Shown here piece after piece: positions 11,736 to 18,550 of a stretch of 31,812 nt of DNA. Source of the stretch: a virus; IMG/VR virus record IMGVR_UViG_3300037119_003295, positions 1 to 31,812 of that record; one strand, 5' to 3'. Under the pieces are notes generated by a model. It saw only the letters and a program-made list of their open reading frames with translations, did no database searches and was not told the origin of the DNA. The position numbers and the translations under genes are program-made. Positions within the stretch are counted from its first letter, which is position 1, and each line of letters starts with the position of its first letter.

Positions 11736-11902
11736 TCACCATTACTTTACCGCTAATGAAATTGTGGTTTTGGCTATTAGCTGTTGCAAGCGTGGTCGTG
11801 GCACTTGTTTCAATTGCGTTTATCCTAGACGCCCTGACTTTACGTAAACGATTAATCCAAAATATCGATAACTGGCAAAAACAGAAGGATCATTTTAGAT
11901 GA
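11732..11902 (+). CDS. Small single-span membrane protein
   Basis: A 56-residue gene linked by ATGA overlaps at both ends (11732-11735 and 11899-11902). One long hydrophobic span from about residue 11 to 33 (LWFWLLAVASVVVALVSIAFIL) with a basic, Gln-rich helical tail. An i-spanin or holin-accessory role is possible, but no partner is evident. Too short for common length cut-offs; the double overlap supports it. Confidence 0.6.
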   Translation: MITITLPLMKLWFWLLAVASVVVALVSIAFILDALTLRKRLIQNIDNWQKQKDHFR

Positions 11903-12510
11903 GTGATGCGACCCTAGAAAAAACCAAGAAAAAAGAAGTCGGCGTATTATCTAGTTTTCAACTTGATTTAATAGATCAATGTGTAAGCCGCTTATCACAG
12001 ATAATTCAGGATGCTGATGAGTTTCGAAACTTGATTGCTACCGAAATAATTAATCTGAAAGCCGAGTGTTTTGGCGGTCATTTTGATCTACGCGGGTATG
12101 AAGAAAGGTTTTTACTATTTCACATATCGGACAAAATTGGTTTTTCGGTTCAAACTTTAAGAAATTGGATTGCGGTTCTTTTGTCGGTGGATGGTGCGGA
12201 TATTTTAGGTTACGACGAACTTGGTTTTGGTGAAAAGCTTGCCGTTGTTAGGGACATCAGACAAAACAAGAAAAAAGCTACTGAGGCAATAAAAGATCAT
12301 TACGCCGATAAGTCTGACCCTGTTAAGAAAAAGATTTTTTATTTAGAGCGATATCTCGGACAATCCCTATCGACCGCACGAAGTCTAGAGGAACTTTCTT
12401 TTAAGCCTACCGCTCATCAAAAAGAAATCATTGACTCATTTAAAGTTAAGCTGAAATTGACCTTGGATTTAATCGAAAGAATCGGAACCTCATCAATAGG
12501 AAACGGATAA
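11899..12510 (+). CDS. Hypothetical DNA-binding-like protein
   Basis: A 203-residue charged helical protein. Residues about 75-95 (KIGFSVQTLRNWIAVLLSV) look like a helix-turn-helix in which the second helix starts at SVQTLRNW, as in ParB/KorB-like HTH segments. The N-terminus is Lys-rich and the C-terminus is a long helix. No ParB nuclease or Arg motif is seen. DNA binding is a weak inference; the family is unrecognised. Confidence 0.5.
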   Translation: MSDATLEKTKKKEVGVLSSFQLDLIDQCVSRLSQIIQDADEFRNLIATEIINLKAECFGGHFDLRGYEERFLLFHISDKIGFSVQTLRNWIAVLLSVDGADILGYDELGFGEKLAVVRDIRQNKKKATEAIKDHYADKSDPVKKKIFYLERYLGQSLSTARSLEELSFKPTAHQKEIIDSFKVKLKLTLDLIERIGTSSIGNG

Positions 12511-12732
12511 ATGAACCTAAACGAACTAGCAGTTGAAATATCCAAATTAGAGGCGGGAAAAAAGAATCTCTCTATTGCCCAAATCAAAGAGGTAGTGAAA
12601 TGCCTATCCTCGATCATGTTCAAGAACGACATTGAATTGCTCGAGGGGCCGCTGCCGCCAACGAAAACCCTCTTCTGGAAGCTTATGCTCAACGGCGCTA
12701 AGCAGATAAATAAGAAGAAGAAAACGAGATGA
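12511..12732 (+). CDS. Small conserved phage-type hypothetical protein
   Basis: A 73-residue protein with the pattern MNLNELAVEISKLEAG followed by NLSIAQIKEVVKCLSSIM, which I have a general memory of from small phage proteins of unknown function. The C-terminus is strongly basic (INKKKKTR). It follows the previous stop directly and overlaps the next start by four bases. Confidence 0.6.
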   Translation: MNLNELAVEISKLEAGKKNLSIAQIKEVVKCLSSIMFKNDIELLEGPLPPTKTLFWKLMLNGAKQINKKKKTR

Positions 12733-12965
12733 CCGAACAAAAAATTGTTTATGTAACGGAAGAATTTGGCCAATATCACAATTTCTTTTTTACACCCGGC
12801 AGTATCGGTTCTCTCTCGAATTATATCGAAGATGGTTGGGTTGTGAAGTTTATAAAAGACGGCGGCAATAAGGCCTGCATTCTTTTGGAGAGAGAATCGG
12901 TGGACGAGGATGAAACGGACTTCGAAGCATACGAAAGAATGCGCAGTGAAAATGAATGGAAATGA
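12729..12965 (+). CDS. Hypothetical acidic protein
   Basis: A 78-residue acidic protein with strand-rich start (KIVYVTEEFGQYHNFFF), a central WVVKFIKDGG segment, a CILLE strand and an acidic helical end (VDEDETDFEAYERM). ATGA overlaps at both ends place it firmly in the early operon. No family recognised. Confidence 0.6.
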   Translation: MTEQKIVYVTEEFGQYHNFFFTPGSIGSLSNYIEDGWVVKFIKDGGNKACILLERESVDEDETDFEAYERMRSENEWK

Positions 12966-13261
12966 CCGAACCTAAAAACAACATCGAGCGACTTGAACTC
13001 CTTGAGGCATTATTAAAGGCGGTATCATGTTTTCGACCGTGGATGGGTCCGAGAATGAGGGATGATGAAAAGATAACGGTTCACTTTAGTGGTCGCGAAT
13101 ACATGGCATTGAACGACGCTATTAGTAGGCTGCAATCCCCCGCCGTCACGATAACGAAAGAGCAGTTTTGGGAGGCATATGGATTTGCAACCGATAGAAT
13201 TTTTGCTGACCAAAGCACAAAATGTATTGTTAACAGGATGGCCGAAAGGTTAGGGCTGTAA
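12962..13261 (+). CDS. Hypothetical early protein
   Basis: A 99-residue protein started at ATG 12962, which overlaps the upstream stop (ATGA) like its neighbours; an in-frame ATG six bases earlier is also possible. N-terminal helix (NIERLELLEALLKAV), a central VHFSGREYMALNDAISRL and a helical end. Unrecognised. Confidence 0.55.
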   Translation: MTEPKNNIERLELLEALLKAVSCFRPWMGPRMRDDEKITVHFSGREYMALNDAISRLQSPAVTITKEQFWEAYGFATDRIFADQSTKCIVNRMAERLGL

Positions 13262-13705
13262 ATGAAAAAAGCGTGGCGATACCAAAGACACGGCAAGAGA
13301 AAGTCTAGAGAATATATGATTTGGATTGGCATGCGTAGCCGGTGTAACAACCCGAAAAGGCCAGAATGGCGAAACTACGGAGCCAAAGGAATAACCGTTT
13401 CGGATGAGTGGAGTTTTTTTTCCAACTTCATTAACGATATGGGCCCGGCACCGAGCCCGAAACACTCCTTAGACAGGATTGACTATCTAAAGGGCTACTC
13501 TAAAGAAAACTGTAGATGGGCGTCATCCAGCGCGCAGTCAAGAAACACGAGTCGAAACAAATGGTACACCATCGATGGTGAAACGCTTTGCCTAACGGAT
13601 TGGTGCAAAAGATTCGGTCTGTGTCGTGAAACCGCCTATTACAGATTAAAACGTGGGTGGTCAGTAGCTGAAGCTATTACATTGCCGAGCGGAGCAAAAA
13701 GATGA
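13262..13705 (+). CDS. HNH/AP2-like homing-type endonuclease
   Basis: A 147-residue protein of the phage HNH/AP2 type: RYMI-like YMIWIGMRSRCNNP, YGAKGITVSDEW, FINDMG, then SLDRIDYLKGYSKENCRWAS and AQSRNTSRN. The C-terminus has a DNA-binding ending CLTDWCKRFGLCRETAYYRLKRGWSVAEAI that resembles HTH repeats used for target recognition. These are usually selfish homing elements or site-specific nicking enzymes. It is inserted in a run of small ATGA-linked early genes and is itself linked to the next one by ATGA. Confidence 0.72.
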   Translation: MKKAWRYQRHGKRKSREYMIWIGMRSRCNNPKRPEWRNYGAKGITVSDEWSFFSNFINDMGPAPSPKHSLDRIDYLKGYSKENCRWASSSAQSRNTSRNKWYTIDGETLCLTDWCKRFGLCRETAYYRLKRGWSVAEAITLPSGAKR

Positions 13706-13959
13706 CTAACCAAGAACGATTAAATAAACTCGCGGGAATAAAAAAGCATCTTGTAGAAGATCCTGACGAGTACGGGGGGTATGCACGGGAAGCAATTAAT
13801 TATCTTATCTCCCGCGTCGAAGCGCTTGAAGCTATCAGGCTCGCGGCTGAGAAAGTCGAATACATGCTTAATATCGAGGACGGTTATGAGGGCTATGTTG
13901 ACACTGATACCGCAGCAGAATTAGCCGAAGCGTTAGCCGCAGCATCGGAGCAAACATGA
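13702..13959 (+). CDS. Hypothetical acidic early protein
   Basis: An 85-residue acidic, Ala/Glu-rich helical protein with a Tyr/Gly-rich centre (IEDGYEGYVDTDTA). No recognised domain. It has ATGA overlaps with both neighbours, so it is part of the early operon. Confidence 0.6.
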   Translation: MTNQERLNKLAGIKKHLVEDPDEYGGYAREAINYLISRVEALEAIRLAAEKVEYMLNIEDGYEGYVDTDTAAELAEALAAASEQT

Positions 13960-14432
13960 CGCTAGAAGAGAAGAAAATCGAGATAACAAAAAAGCAGCTC
14001 GAAAAGGCATTTAAGATGGCCGCTAATATATACGCTGATCATCTAATTCTATTCGAAACGCTTTGCAGCGAACTTGGTCTAGTTAACGACTCCAAACCAA
14101 GGGAATGCTCAAAGCCAAGAGAATTTAATACCTGGGGTAGTGGCGTGAAGTTCGAGGATATTCTCAAGCCCGCCTGCGAAGGAGAAAGACAAGTGACGTA
14201 CGGAGAAAAAAGGGAATGGCTCGCATCAATTAGCAACAATAGGCTTAGTGAAAAATGGGTCAATGCCAGCGACAAATTTCTAATCGAAGAACTCGAAAAG
14301 GCGTGGCCCGCACTCGAAATATACGCCGACAAAACAAACTATATTCTGGTCGAACGCGATGGTTTTGATGAACGTTACTCGGATATTCAACTCGAAGGTG
14401 GCGAACGCGCTAGAAAGGCGCTTGAGGAATGA
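13956..14432 (+). CDS. Hypothetical early protein with C-terminal FYADxxNY-type tail
   Basis: A 158-residue charged protein. The N-terminal helix is Lys/Glu-rich and the centre carries a repeat-like SKPRECSKPREF. The C-terminal 45 residues (ALEIYADKTNY ... GGERARKALEE) resemble a small domain common at the ends of early phage proteins, and a comparable ending is in the small protein at 4099-4275. Function unknown; ATGA overlaps on both sides. Confidence 0.6.
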   Translation: MTLEEKKIEITKKQLEKAFKMAANIYADHLILFETLCSELGLVNDSKPRECSKPREFNTWGSGVKFEDILKPACEGERQVTYGEKREWLASISNNRLSEKWVNASDKFLIEELEKAWPALEIYADKTNYILVERDGFDERYSDIQLEGGERARKALEE

Positions 14433-14647
14433 ACCGTTTCAAGCTTCTGAAAAAGAAAAACCCTGAGCCACCATTGACGAGGTACGGAATGCTTTCAGAT
14501 GGTTCTTTTCCCGCTCCGGGAACTGAAATCGCGTATCGTTGCGAAGAATGTAACGAACTTTGTTTAACAAAGGCATCGAAAGCTGCGCGCTGGCCTGCGT
14601 TCTGCTCTACTTGTGCAGACAAATATAGAAAGGCGCTTGAGGGATGA
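14429..14647 (+). CDS. Small zinc-ribbon protein
   Basis: A 72-residue basic protein with two Cys pairs, CEEC near residue 38 and CSTC near 58, that should form one zinc ribbon. It overlaps the previous stop by ATGA and is the last gene of the compact run before the XRE gene. Nucleic-acid binding is plausible; nothing more can be said. Confidence 0.6.
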   Translation: MNRFKLLKKKNPEPPLTRYGMLSDGSFPAPGTEIAYRCEECNELCLTKASKAARWPAFCSTCADKYRKALEG

Positions 14648-14697
14648 CCGAACACCTCTACTACTCGGCCACTTAGTCCCATACTAATCTTTAAACT

Positions 14698-14733
14698 AAT
14701 ATTGTAATATTTACCCATAGTCCTCATTTGAGG
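14698..14733 (+). promoter_or_regulatory. Operator-like palindrome and SD-burying hairpin before XRE gene
   Basis: AATATT-GT-AATATT (14698-14711) is an inverted repeat 27 bases before the XRE start and contains TAATAT, a fair -10. It is followed by CCTCA-TT-TGAGG (14722-14733), a 5-bp hairpin whose 3-prime arm is the ribosome-binding site for ATG 14739. The palindrome is a likely XRE operator. Confidence 0.5.
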
Positions 14734-14738
14734 TGCTT

Positions 14739-15014
14739 ATGGGTTCTTTGACACTTGACGAACTACGTGCCCTAACGACGGCTTATCGTAAAGAACGAAA
14801 GCTAAAACAAACGACTTTGGCGAGGGTGCTTAAGATTAGCCGGTCTTCCCTATCTAGGTTTGAGCGTGGGGAAAGATGCATGAAGGCTGATGCGCTGAAA
14901 CGGCTTTGCGAACACCTTGGGACCAAATACGACCCCGAACAACTAAAGATGTCTCTTACTTGTCCGAACTGCCATCATCGATTTTCTCGTCAAGCCTTGC
15001 GCGTTGACCCTTAG
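14739..15014 (+). CDS. XRE-family (Cro/CI-type) regulator with zinc knuckle
   Basis: A 91-residue protein. Residues about 10-62 form a classic XRE HTH: TTAYRKERKLKQTTLARVLKISRSSLSRFERGER, followed by the fifth helix (LKRLCEHLG). A C-terminal CPNCHHRF may bind zinc. I start at ATG 14739 with GAGG five bases upstream; an in-frame GTG at 14733 falls within that site. It faces the minus-strand lysis-like block and its 3-prime end overlaps that block's last gene by 59 bases. It is the best candidate for the main phage switch regulator; no partner repressor is seen. Confidence 0.78.
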   Translation: MGSLTLDELRALTTAYRKERKLKQTTLARVLKISRSSLSRFERGERCMKADALKRLCEHLGTKYDPEQLKMSLTCPNCHHRFSRQALRVDP

Positions 15015-15168
15015 CCGACTCGTATACGCGTTTTGCTCTGTAGGCATCCATCTCACGTTGAAACCGCTGAAAAGCTTCCCACGCCTCTTTATTGTCCTTT
15101 AGGCGGGACAGGTAGATATCAAAGAACTTAATCGCGACCGGAACTAGCAAGCTAAGAAATGAAAGCAT
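14956..15168 (-). CDS. Small membrane protein with coiled-coil tail, possible i-spanin
   Basis: A 70-residue protein with an N-terminal membrane span (LSFLSLLVPVAIKFFDIYL) and a charged helical tail (EAWEAFQRFQREMDAYRAKRVYES). This is the plan of an inner-membrane spanin, and a lipoprotein is encoded just upstream, overlapping by TAATG. The lipoprotein is much larger than usual o-spanins, so the pairing is uncertain. It overlaps the XRE gene tail to tail. Confidence 0.5.
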   Translation of the reverse strand: MLSFLSLLVPVAIKFFDIYLSRLKDNKEAWEAFQRFQREMDAYRAKRVYESAKGQRARLDEKIDDGSSDK

Positions 15169-15884
15169 TATTCGATGCTCCTTACTAAGATTTCTTCGTA
15201 ACCAATAGTCGTTAAGCGGTGGGTTTTCTTCTCGCCCGCTTCTTCTTTAAATATGTACGTACAGACGCCCTTGATAACAGGGAAAATGAATTTCTTACCC
15301 GAGGACCGCGATGCAATCTCACCAAGTGGGCAATTAGCATCTGGGTGAACCGCAACGTCCGATGCAAACTCTATCTCTTGAACAAGTCCGAAACGAGCAC
15401 CACACGCTGATACACCCATAGCTTGGTATGCCGTTCCGTCGCAGCGCAAAGTTGCGGGCAGCTTATCGATATCGTTTTCAAAGTCGATAAAGCCAAAACT
15501 GTGTTTACCCGTATCTTTTGAAAAACCCGTGAGGTCTAGCGGACAGTCCTCTAGTTCAAGGGTTTGCGGAGTAAAGCCAACCTTGCCATTTCGGCGTTTA
15601 GTGCCAAATAAGCCGTAACGCTCGTTCACGTTTTCTAGAACCATTTCGCGGTGGCACGACTTAACCGTTAATAGATCCATCGTCTGCTTAGACTCAATTT
15701 CGATATCGTACTTAGGCGCTTTACGAACAACCAAAACACCAGACGAGGAAACACCGTTAACCGTGAGCTTCATATCGTAGCGATAAACTATTTTTGGGTC
15801 TGGTTTGAGAATTTGCGGGCTAGCCAAATCTTGCAGCGTACTACAAGAGACCAAAAGCAAAGAAAGGAACGCCAGTTTAAACAT
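15168..15884 (-). CDS. Phage lipoprotein, lysis-block
   Basis: A 238-residue protein with signal peptide and lipobox LVSC (Cys14). The mature domain is strand-rich with about nine further Cys, probably disulphide-bonded outside the cytoplasm. It runs through IVYRYDMKLTVNG, GVLVVRKAPKYDIEIESK, TLRCDGTAYQAMGVS and HRLTTIGYEEILVR. I have a general memory of similar phage lipoproteins of unknown function. Sitting between membrane genes, it may act in lysis (o-spanin-like) or in surface alteration. The role is not shown by the sequence. Confidence 0.65.
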   Translation of the reverse strand: MFKLAFLSLLLVSCSTLQDLASPQILKPDPKIVYRYDMKLTVNGVSSSGVLVVRKAPKYDIEIESKQTMDLLTVKSCHREMVLENVNERYGLFGTKRRNGKVGFTPQTLELEDCPLDLTGFSKDTGKHSFGFIDFENDIDKLPATLRCDGTAYQAMGVSACGARFGLVQEIEFASDVAVHPDANCPLGEIASRSSGKKFIFPVIKGVCTYIFKEEAGEKKTHRLTTIGYEEILVRSIE

Positions 15885-15941
15885 TGCTTAAACCCCGCAA
15901 TTAGAAGTTGAACGATGAAAGGCCGAAGTACCGGCCACATA

Positions 15942-16220
15942 CTAATCTTTGATTTTCTTAAAAGCTTCTTTTGCGCCAAGCATTAGAGCCAAGAGAGATC
16001 CTTCAGGGTCTTCTTTCGCCGCAGATAAAGCTGCTTTGTAGTTGGCTATCGCTTTAATCATGGCGATGATTTCTTTTGAAACGACAATAGCCGCACCGTC
16101 TTCGATCGGTTGAAAACCGTCCTCTAGTTTTTCGTCAACTAGATCGACAAATGCAACAACGTCTAGCATCAACCCGTAAACTGCCTTTGGCACTTCAAGC
16201 GTAATGACTTCCTTTTCCAT
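15942..16220 (-). CDS. Hypothetical helical protein
   Basis: A 92-residue helical, Ala-rich acidic protein with strong AAGGGAG nine bases before its ATG. A GC-rich hairpin (15921-15936, GGCCG/CGGCC) follows the stop; its short T-run makes it at best a weak terminator or attenuator. Located in the block of small membrane proteins. No family recognised. Confidence 0.55.
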   Translation of the reverse strand: MEKEVITLEVPKAVYGLMLDVVAFVDLVDEKLEDGFQPIEDGAAIVVSKEIIAMIKAIANYKAALSAAKEDPEGSLLALMLGAKEAFKKIKD

Positions 16221-16257
16221 AAAAACGACTCCCTTCGTTTGTGGTGGTAATTCTATT

Positions 16258-16455
16258 TTACTTGATAAAGCCGGAAAATAAACCGCCCAGGACGCCCCAG
16301 AATGTGCTTTTAATTTTTACTGCACCGAGATCTTTATCAAGACCGTGGACGGTGTCTTGAATGTCACTTAGCTTACACTCGACCTTTTCAAGCCGACCCT
16401 CAATGCGCTCAAGGGATTTGACAACGAATAGTTCGTGTTCGGGCCAACCGCTCAT
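16258..16455 (-). CDS. XhlA-like lysis-accessory protein
   Basis: A 65-residue protein with an N-terminal coiled-coil (LERIEGRLEKVECKLSDIQDTVHGLDKDLGAVK) followed by a short hydrophobic C-terminal segment (FWGVLGGLFSGFI). This matches the XhlA/haemolysin-type plan, small membrane-anchored coiled-coil proteins that aid holins. AAGGAC lies eight bases before ATG. The role is a family inference. Confidence 0.6.
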   Translation of the reverse strand: MSGWPEHELFVVKSLERIEGRLEKVECKLSDIQDTVHGLDKDLGAVKIKSTFWGVLGGLFSGFIK

Positions 16456-16521
16456 ACGTCGCGTCCTTGCTCTGTAAGTGGTCTATATATACTACCACGC
16501 AATCGTGGTTAGGCATAAATA

Positions 16522-16770
16522 CTACCCACCAATTTTATCATGAGCGAGACGTTCCTGCTCTAGAGCCCAAAGGGACTCCTCGTCGTTAACGACGGGTTTA
16601 TACTTAACCCTCGTTTTTTGGGGGAGAATTGTTTTCTTAATCGAGTCTACGGCGTCAGCTAGTGGTTTAGGCGATAGGCTTTTAGCTACCATGTAAACGA
16701 TTAAAATCTGCAGCAGAAATACTATAAAGATGAGCAGATACAAAATTGCCAGATCTATAGTAAAAGTCAC
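16522..16770 (-). CDS. Small membrane protein, holin candidate, overlapping GNAT gene
   Basis: About 82 residues from GTG 16770, chosen because AAGGGA lies six bases upstream; ATG 16785 would add five residues but has no spaced ribosome-binding site. One long N-terminal span (LAILYLLIFIVFLLQILIVYMV), then a basic amphipathic tail. The first 89 bases overlap the end of the acetyltransferase gene in another frame. The single-span plan with a cytoplasmic tail fits class III holins or a membrane accessory; unproven. Confidence 0.55.
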   Translation of the reverse strand: MTFTIDLAILYLLIFIVFLLQILIVYMVAKSLSPKPLADAVDSIKKTILPQKTRVKYKPVVNDEESLWALEQERLAHDKIGG

Positions 16771-17188
16771 GTCGCGTCCCTTCATGCTCTAAGCCCAGTT
16801 TCTCAAACATTTTTATAGCGCGGTTCCCATCGAAACTCTCACCGTAGATGCGGTTTAATCCGAGCGAATGAAAGCCCCATTCAAAGAGCGAAATAAGCCC
16901 GTCTTTAGCGAAACCTTGGTGCCAATACTCAGGGCCTACATAGAGCGAAAACTCAGCCCTGCGGTTAACCATGTCAATATCAGTCAACCCGCAGACGCCG
17001 ACCAGTTTGTCGTCCACATCCATCGCAAACATTTCGATCTTGGGGTCGACCCTTTGTTTTTCCAACCAATCGCAATGGTCCTGAAAATGAAGCGGAGCAA
17101 ACTGACGGCACCATTTATAAATTGCCGGATCATTTCGCCATTCAAATAGATATTTTAGGTCCCAGTCTTTAATCCGCCTTAGTCTCAA
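16682..17188 (-). CDS. GNAT N-acetyltransferase, PseH-like
   Basis: A 168-residue acetyltransferase of the GNAT fold. It opens with a RRIKDWDLKYLFEWRNDPAIYKW pattern (quoted in part: LFEWRNDPAIYKW), like the FlmH/PseH group that acetylates the 4-amino sugar in pseudaminic-type pathways, then a FAMDVDDKLVGVCGL strand, the acetyl-CoA loop GPEYWHQGFAKDG, and the RIYGESFDGNRAIKMFEKLGLEHEG ending (again partial). The start is TTG 17188; no ATG is nearby. It overlaps the Acb2-like gene by 20 bases. In this cluster PseH is likely, though RimJ-type GNATs look similar. Confidence 0.75.
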   Translation of the reverse strand: MRLRRIKDWDLKYLFEWRNDPAIYKWCRQFAPLHFQDHCDWLEKQRVDPKIEMFAMDVDDKLVGVCGLTDIDMVNRRAEFSLYVGPEYWHQGFAKDGLISLFEWGFHSLGLNRIYGESFDGNRAIKMFEKLGLEHEGTRRDFYYRSGNFVSAHLYSISAADFNRLHGS

Positions 17189-17366
17189 CCTTTGCCCCGC
17201 CTTCTTTCATTACACGGTCGTCCTCGTGTGCTTTTAGCATCCACCAGATAGCCTCTTGGCATTTAGCTAACGCCATGTCTTTACCGAACCCATCGGGGAC
17301 GTTCTTATAGACGTAGTTAACGCACGGCTCAAAATGCTTTACTGCTTCACTAATTTTTGGATCCAT
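17169..17366 (-). CDS. Acb2/Tad1-like hairpin protein (anti-CBASS candidate)
   Basis: A 65-residue protein from ATG 17366, supported by GAGGG six bases upstream. It reads HFEPCVNYVYKNVPDG and then KDMALAKCQEAIWWMLKAHE. This matches the shape of small Acb2/Tad1-type proteins: a first helix, a loop with proline, then a charged residue pair, A-L-A-K-x-x-E-A-x-x-W-x-x-K. Acb2 proteins form small complexes that bind cyclic oligonucleotide signals and blunt CBASS or Thoeris. The match is by eye over about 30 residues. It lies inside the sugar operon, overlapping both neighbours (17 and 20 bases), as counter-defence genes often hitchhike. Confidence 0.55.
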   Translation of the reverse strand: MDPKISEAVKHFEPCVNYVYKNVPDGFGKDMALAKCQEAIWWMLKAHEDDRVMKEGGAKVETKAD

Positions 17367-18549
17367 CTCGTACCCTCTGTGCAAATGGTGATTTAGGCAT
17401 AGCGCCTTGAAGTTTGACCTGACCAAGCTTCATGCGCGAAACAAATGATTTTAGGAACTCAAAGAACTGATAGTCAAACTCGCAGTTAGCGAATGAATAG
17501 AACCAGCTAGGACCGAACAAGAAACCCGCCTTTATAGCCTCTTGAAAGAATAAAGCCTTGTTAACAGGATCGCCGGTGAATACGCCCCTAGTCGGGTAAG
17601 CCTCAAGAGCCACATACGGGTTAGCAAGCTCATTAAACCGCTTAATAAATTGTTCGCCCTGTTCAATTAACTTACCAATTTTGTAATTGTGTTTATTTAG
17701 CAACGTATCAACAGTCCAGCGACAAGAAGCAAGTGATAGGGTTTCGCCGGCGTAAGTCGATGAAACAAAATAGCCACCGTCCATGATGGCTTTCTTGCCG
17801 CCAACAGCCGCTAATGGCAAACCGTTAGCTATTGCTTTACCGAGCAGAATTAAGTCGGGGTAGATATTTGTTGCTAGGGCGACTGAATGTTTGTCAAAAC
17901 GAAAGGCTGTAATAATTTCGTCAAAAATAAGCACAGTACCAGACTTATCACAACGACTTCGCAGATTTTGTAGCCACGCAATTCGCTCATCGTCGAGCTT
18001 AGAAATAACCGGCTCAATGATAACAGCAGCAACATTATCGAGAGGTATCGACTCATCAAATCTAACAATATCAGTGCAAGTATGAACGCCGGTTGCAGGG
18101 CTAGTAAGACTAACAAACTCATCCTCGTGTCCATGATAACCATCCGATAATACTAGTTTTCTTCCTGTATATGCTCTCGCCATTTTAATAGCCGCAGTAC
18201 ACGCCGCAGAGCCTGACTTTAGAAACTTAAACTTATCGACGAAGTAGAACATGCTCTTCAAGGCCTCAGCCGTTTCAACTTCATCAGTCGTCGGCAAGCT
18301 GTGGCTAAAACCTTTTTGCATGTGACGCGTTAAAGTTTCGATCAGAGATGGATGCGAATAGCCAAATAGATTGCAGCCAAGACCACAAATATAGTCCACA
18401 TATCTGGTCCCATCAGTTCCGTACACCCACCCCTGGCTACCACCTGATATATGCGTCGGATATACTCCGAAAACATGGCTATCGGGGTGCTTACTGTTCG
18501 TTAGCGCTCCCTGCGCTACCGAGTCTTGTGCACGTACCCACCAAGCCAT
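17350..18549 (-). CDS. Class III PLP-dependent aminotransferase (GSA aminomutase-like)
   Basis: About 399 residues from ATG 18549, one base after the stop of the cytidylyltransferase; ATG 18570 is an alternative. Fold type I PLP enzyme of the glutamate-1-semialdehyde aminomutase group: SGSAA phosphate cup near 112, YHGH near 138, FDEIITAFR with PLP-contacting Asp200, and LLGKAIANGLPLAAVGG with Schiff-base Lys248. The length is normal. In pseudaminic-type pathways the amino group is usually added by a DegT-family enzyme (PseC), so this class III enzyme in a sugar operon is unusual. It may replace PseC or act on another intermediate. No haem genes are nearby, so tetrapyrrole synthesis is unlikely. 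Confidence 0.82.
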   Translation of the reverse strand: MAWWVRAQDSVAQGALTNSKHPDSHVFGVYPTHISGGSQGWVYGTDGTRYVDYICGLGCNLFGYSHPSLIETLTRHMQKGFSHSLPTTDEVETAEALKSMFYFVDKFKFLKSGSAACTAAIKMARAYTGRKLVLSDGYHGHEDEFVSLTSPATGVHTCTDIVRFDESIPLDNVAAVIIEPVISKLDDERIAWLQNLRSRCDKSGTVLIFDEIITAFRFDKHSVALATNIYPDLILLGKAIANGLPLAAVGGKKAIMDGGYFVSSTYAGETLSLASCRWTVDTLLNKHNYKIGKLIEQGEQFIKRFNELANPYVALEAYPTRGVFTGDPVNKALFFQEAIKAGFLFGPSWFYSFANCEFDYQFFEFLKSFVSRMKLGQVKLQGAMPKSPFAQRVRDGSKN

Positions 18550-18550
18550 T

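Noticed and set aside
14642-14674. Eleven-codon frame ATG...TAG after the zinc-ribbon gene, with ATGA overlap
   Set aside because: Only ten residues and no conserved pattern; the ATGA overlap alone is weak evidence.
15938-15950. 13-base word CATACTAATCTTT present here and at 14680-14692
   Set aside because: A 13-base match is expected by chance a few times in a window this long, and this copy includes the end of a coding gene.
16494-16509. ACCACG-CAAT-CGTGGT hairpin between two membrane-protein genes
   Set aside because: Six-bp stem with no T-tract on either strand and no clear relation to a start codon.
17350-18549. Haem (tetrapyrrole) synthesis role for the GSA-aminomutase-like enzyme
   Set aside because: No other haem gene is present, and the gene is embedded in a sugar-modification operon with overlapping starts and stops.
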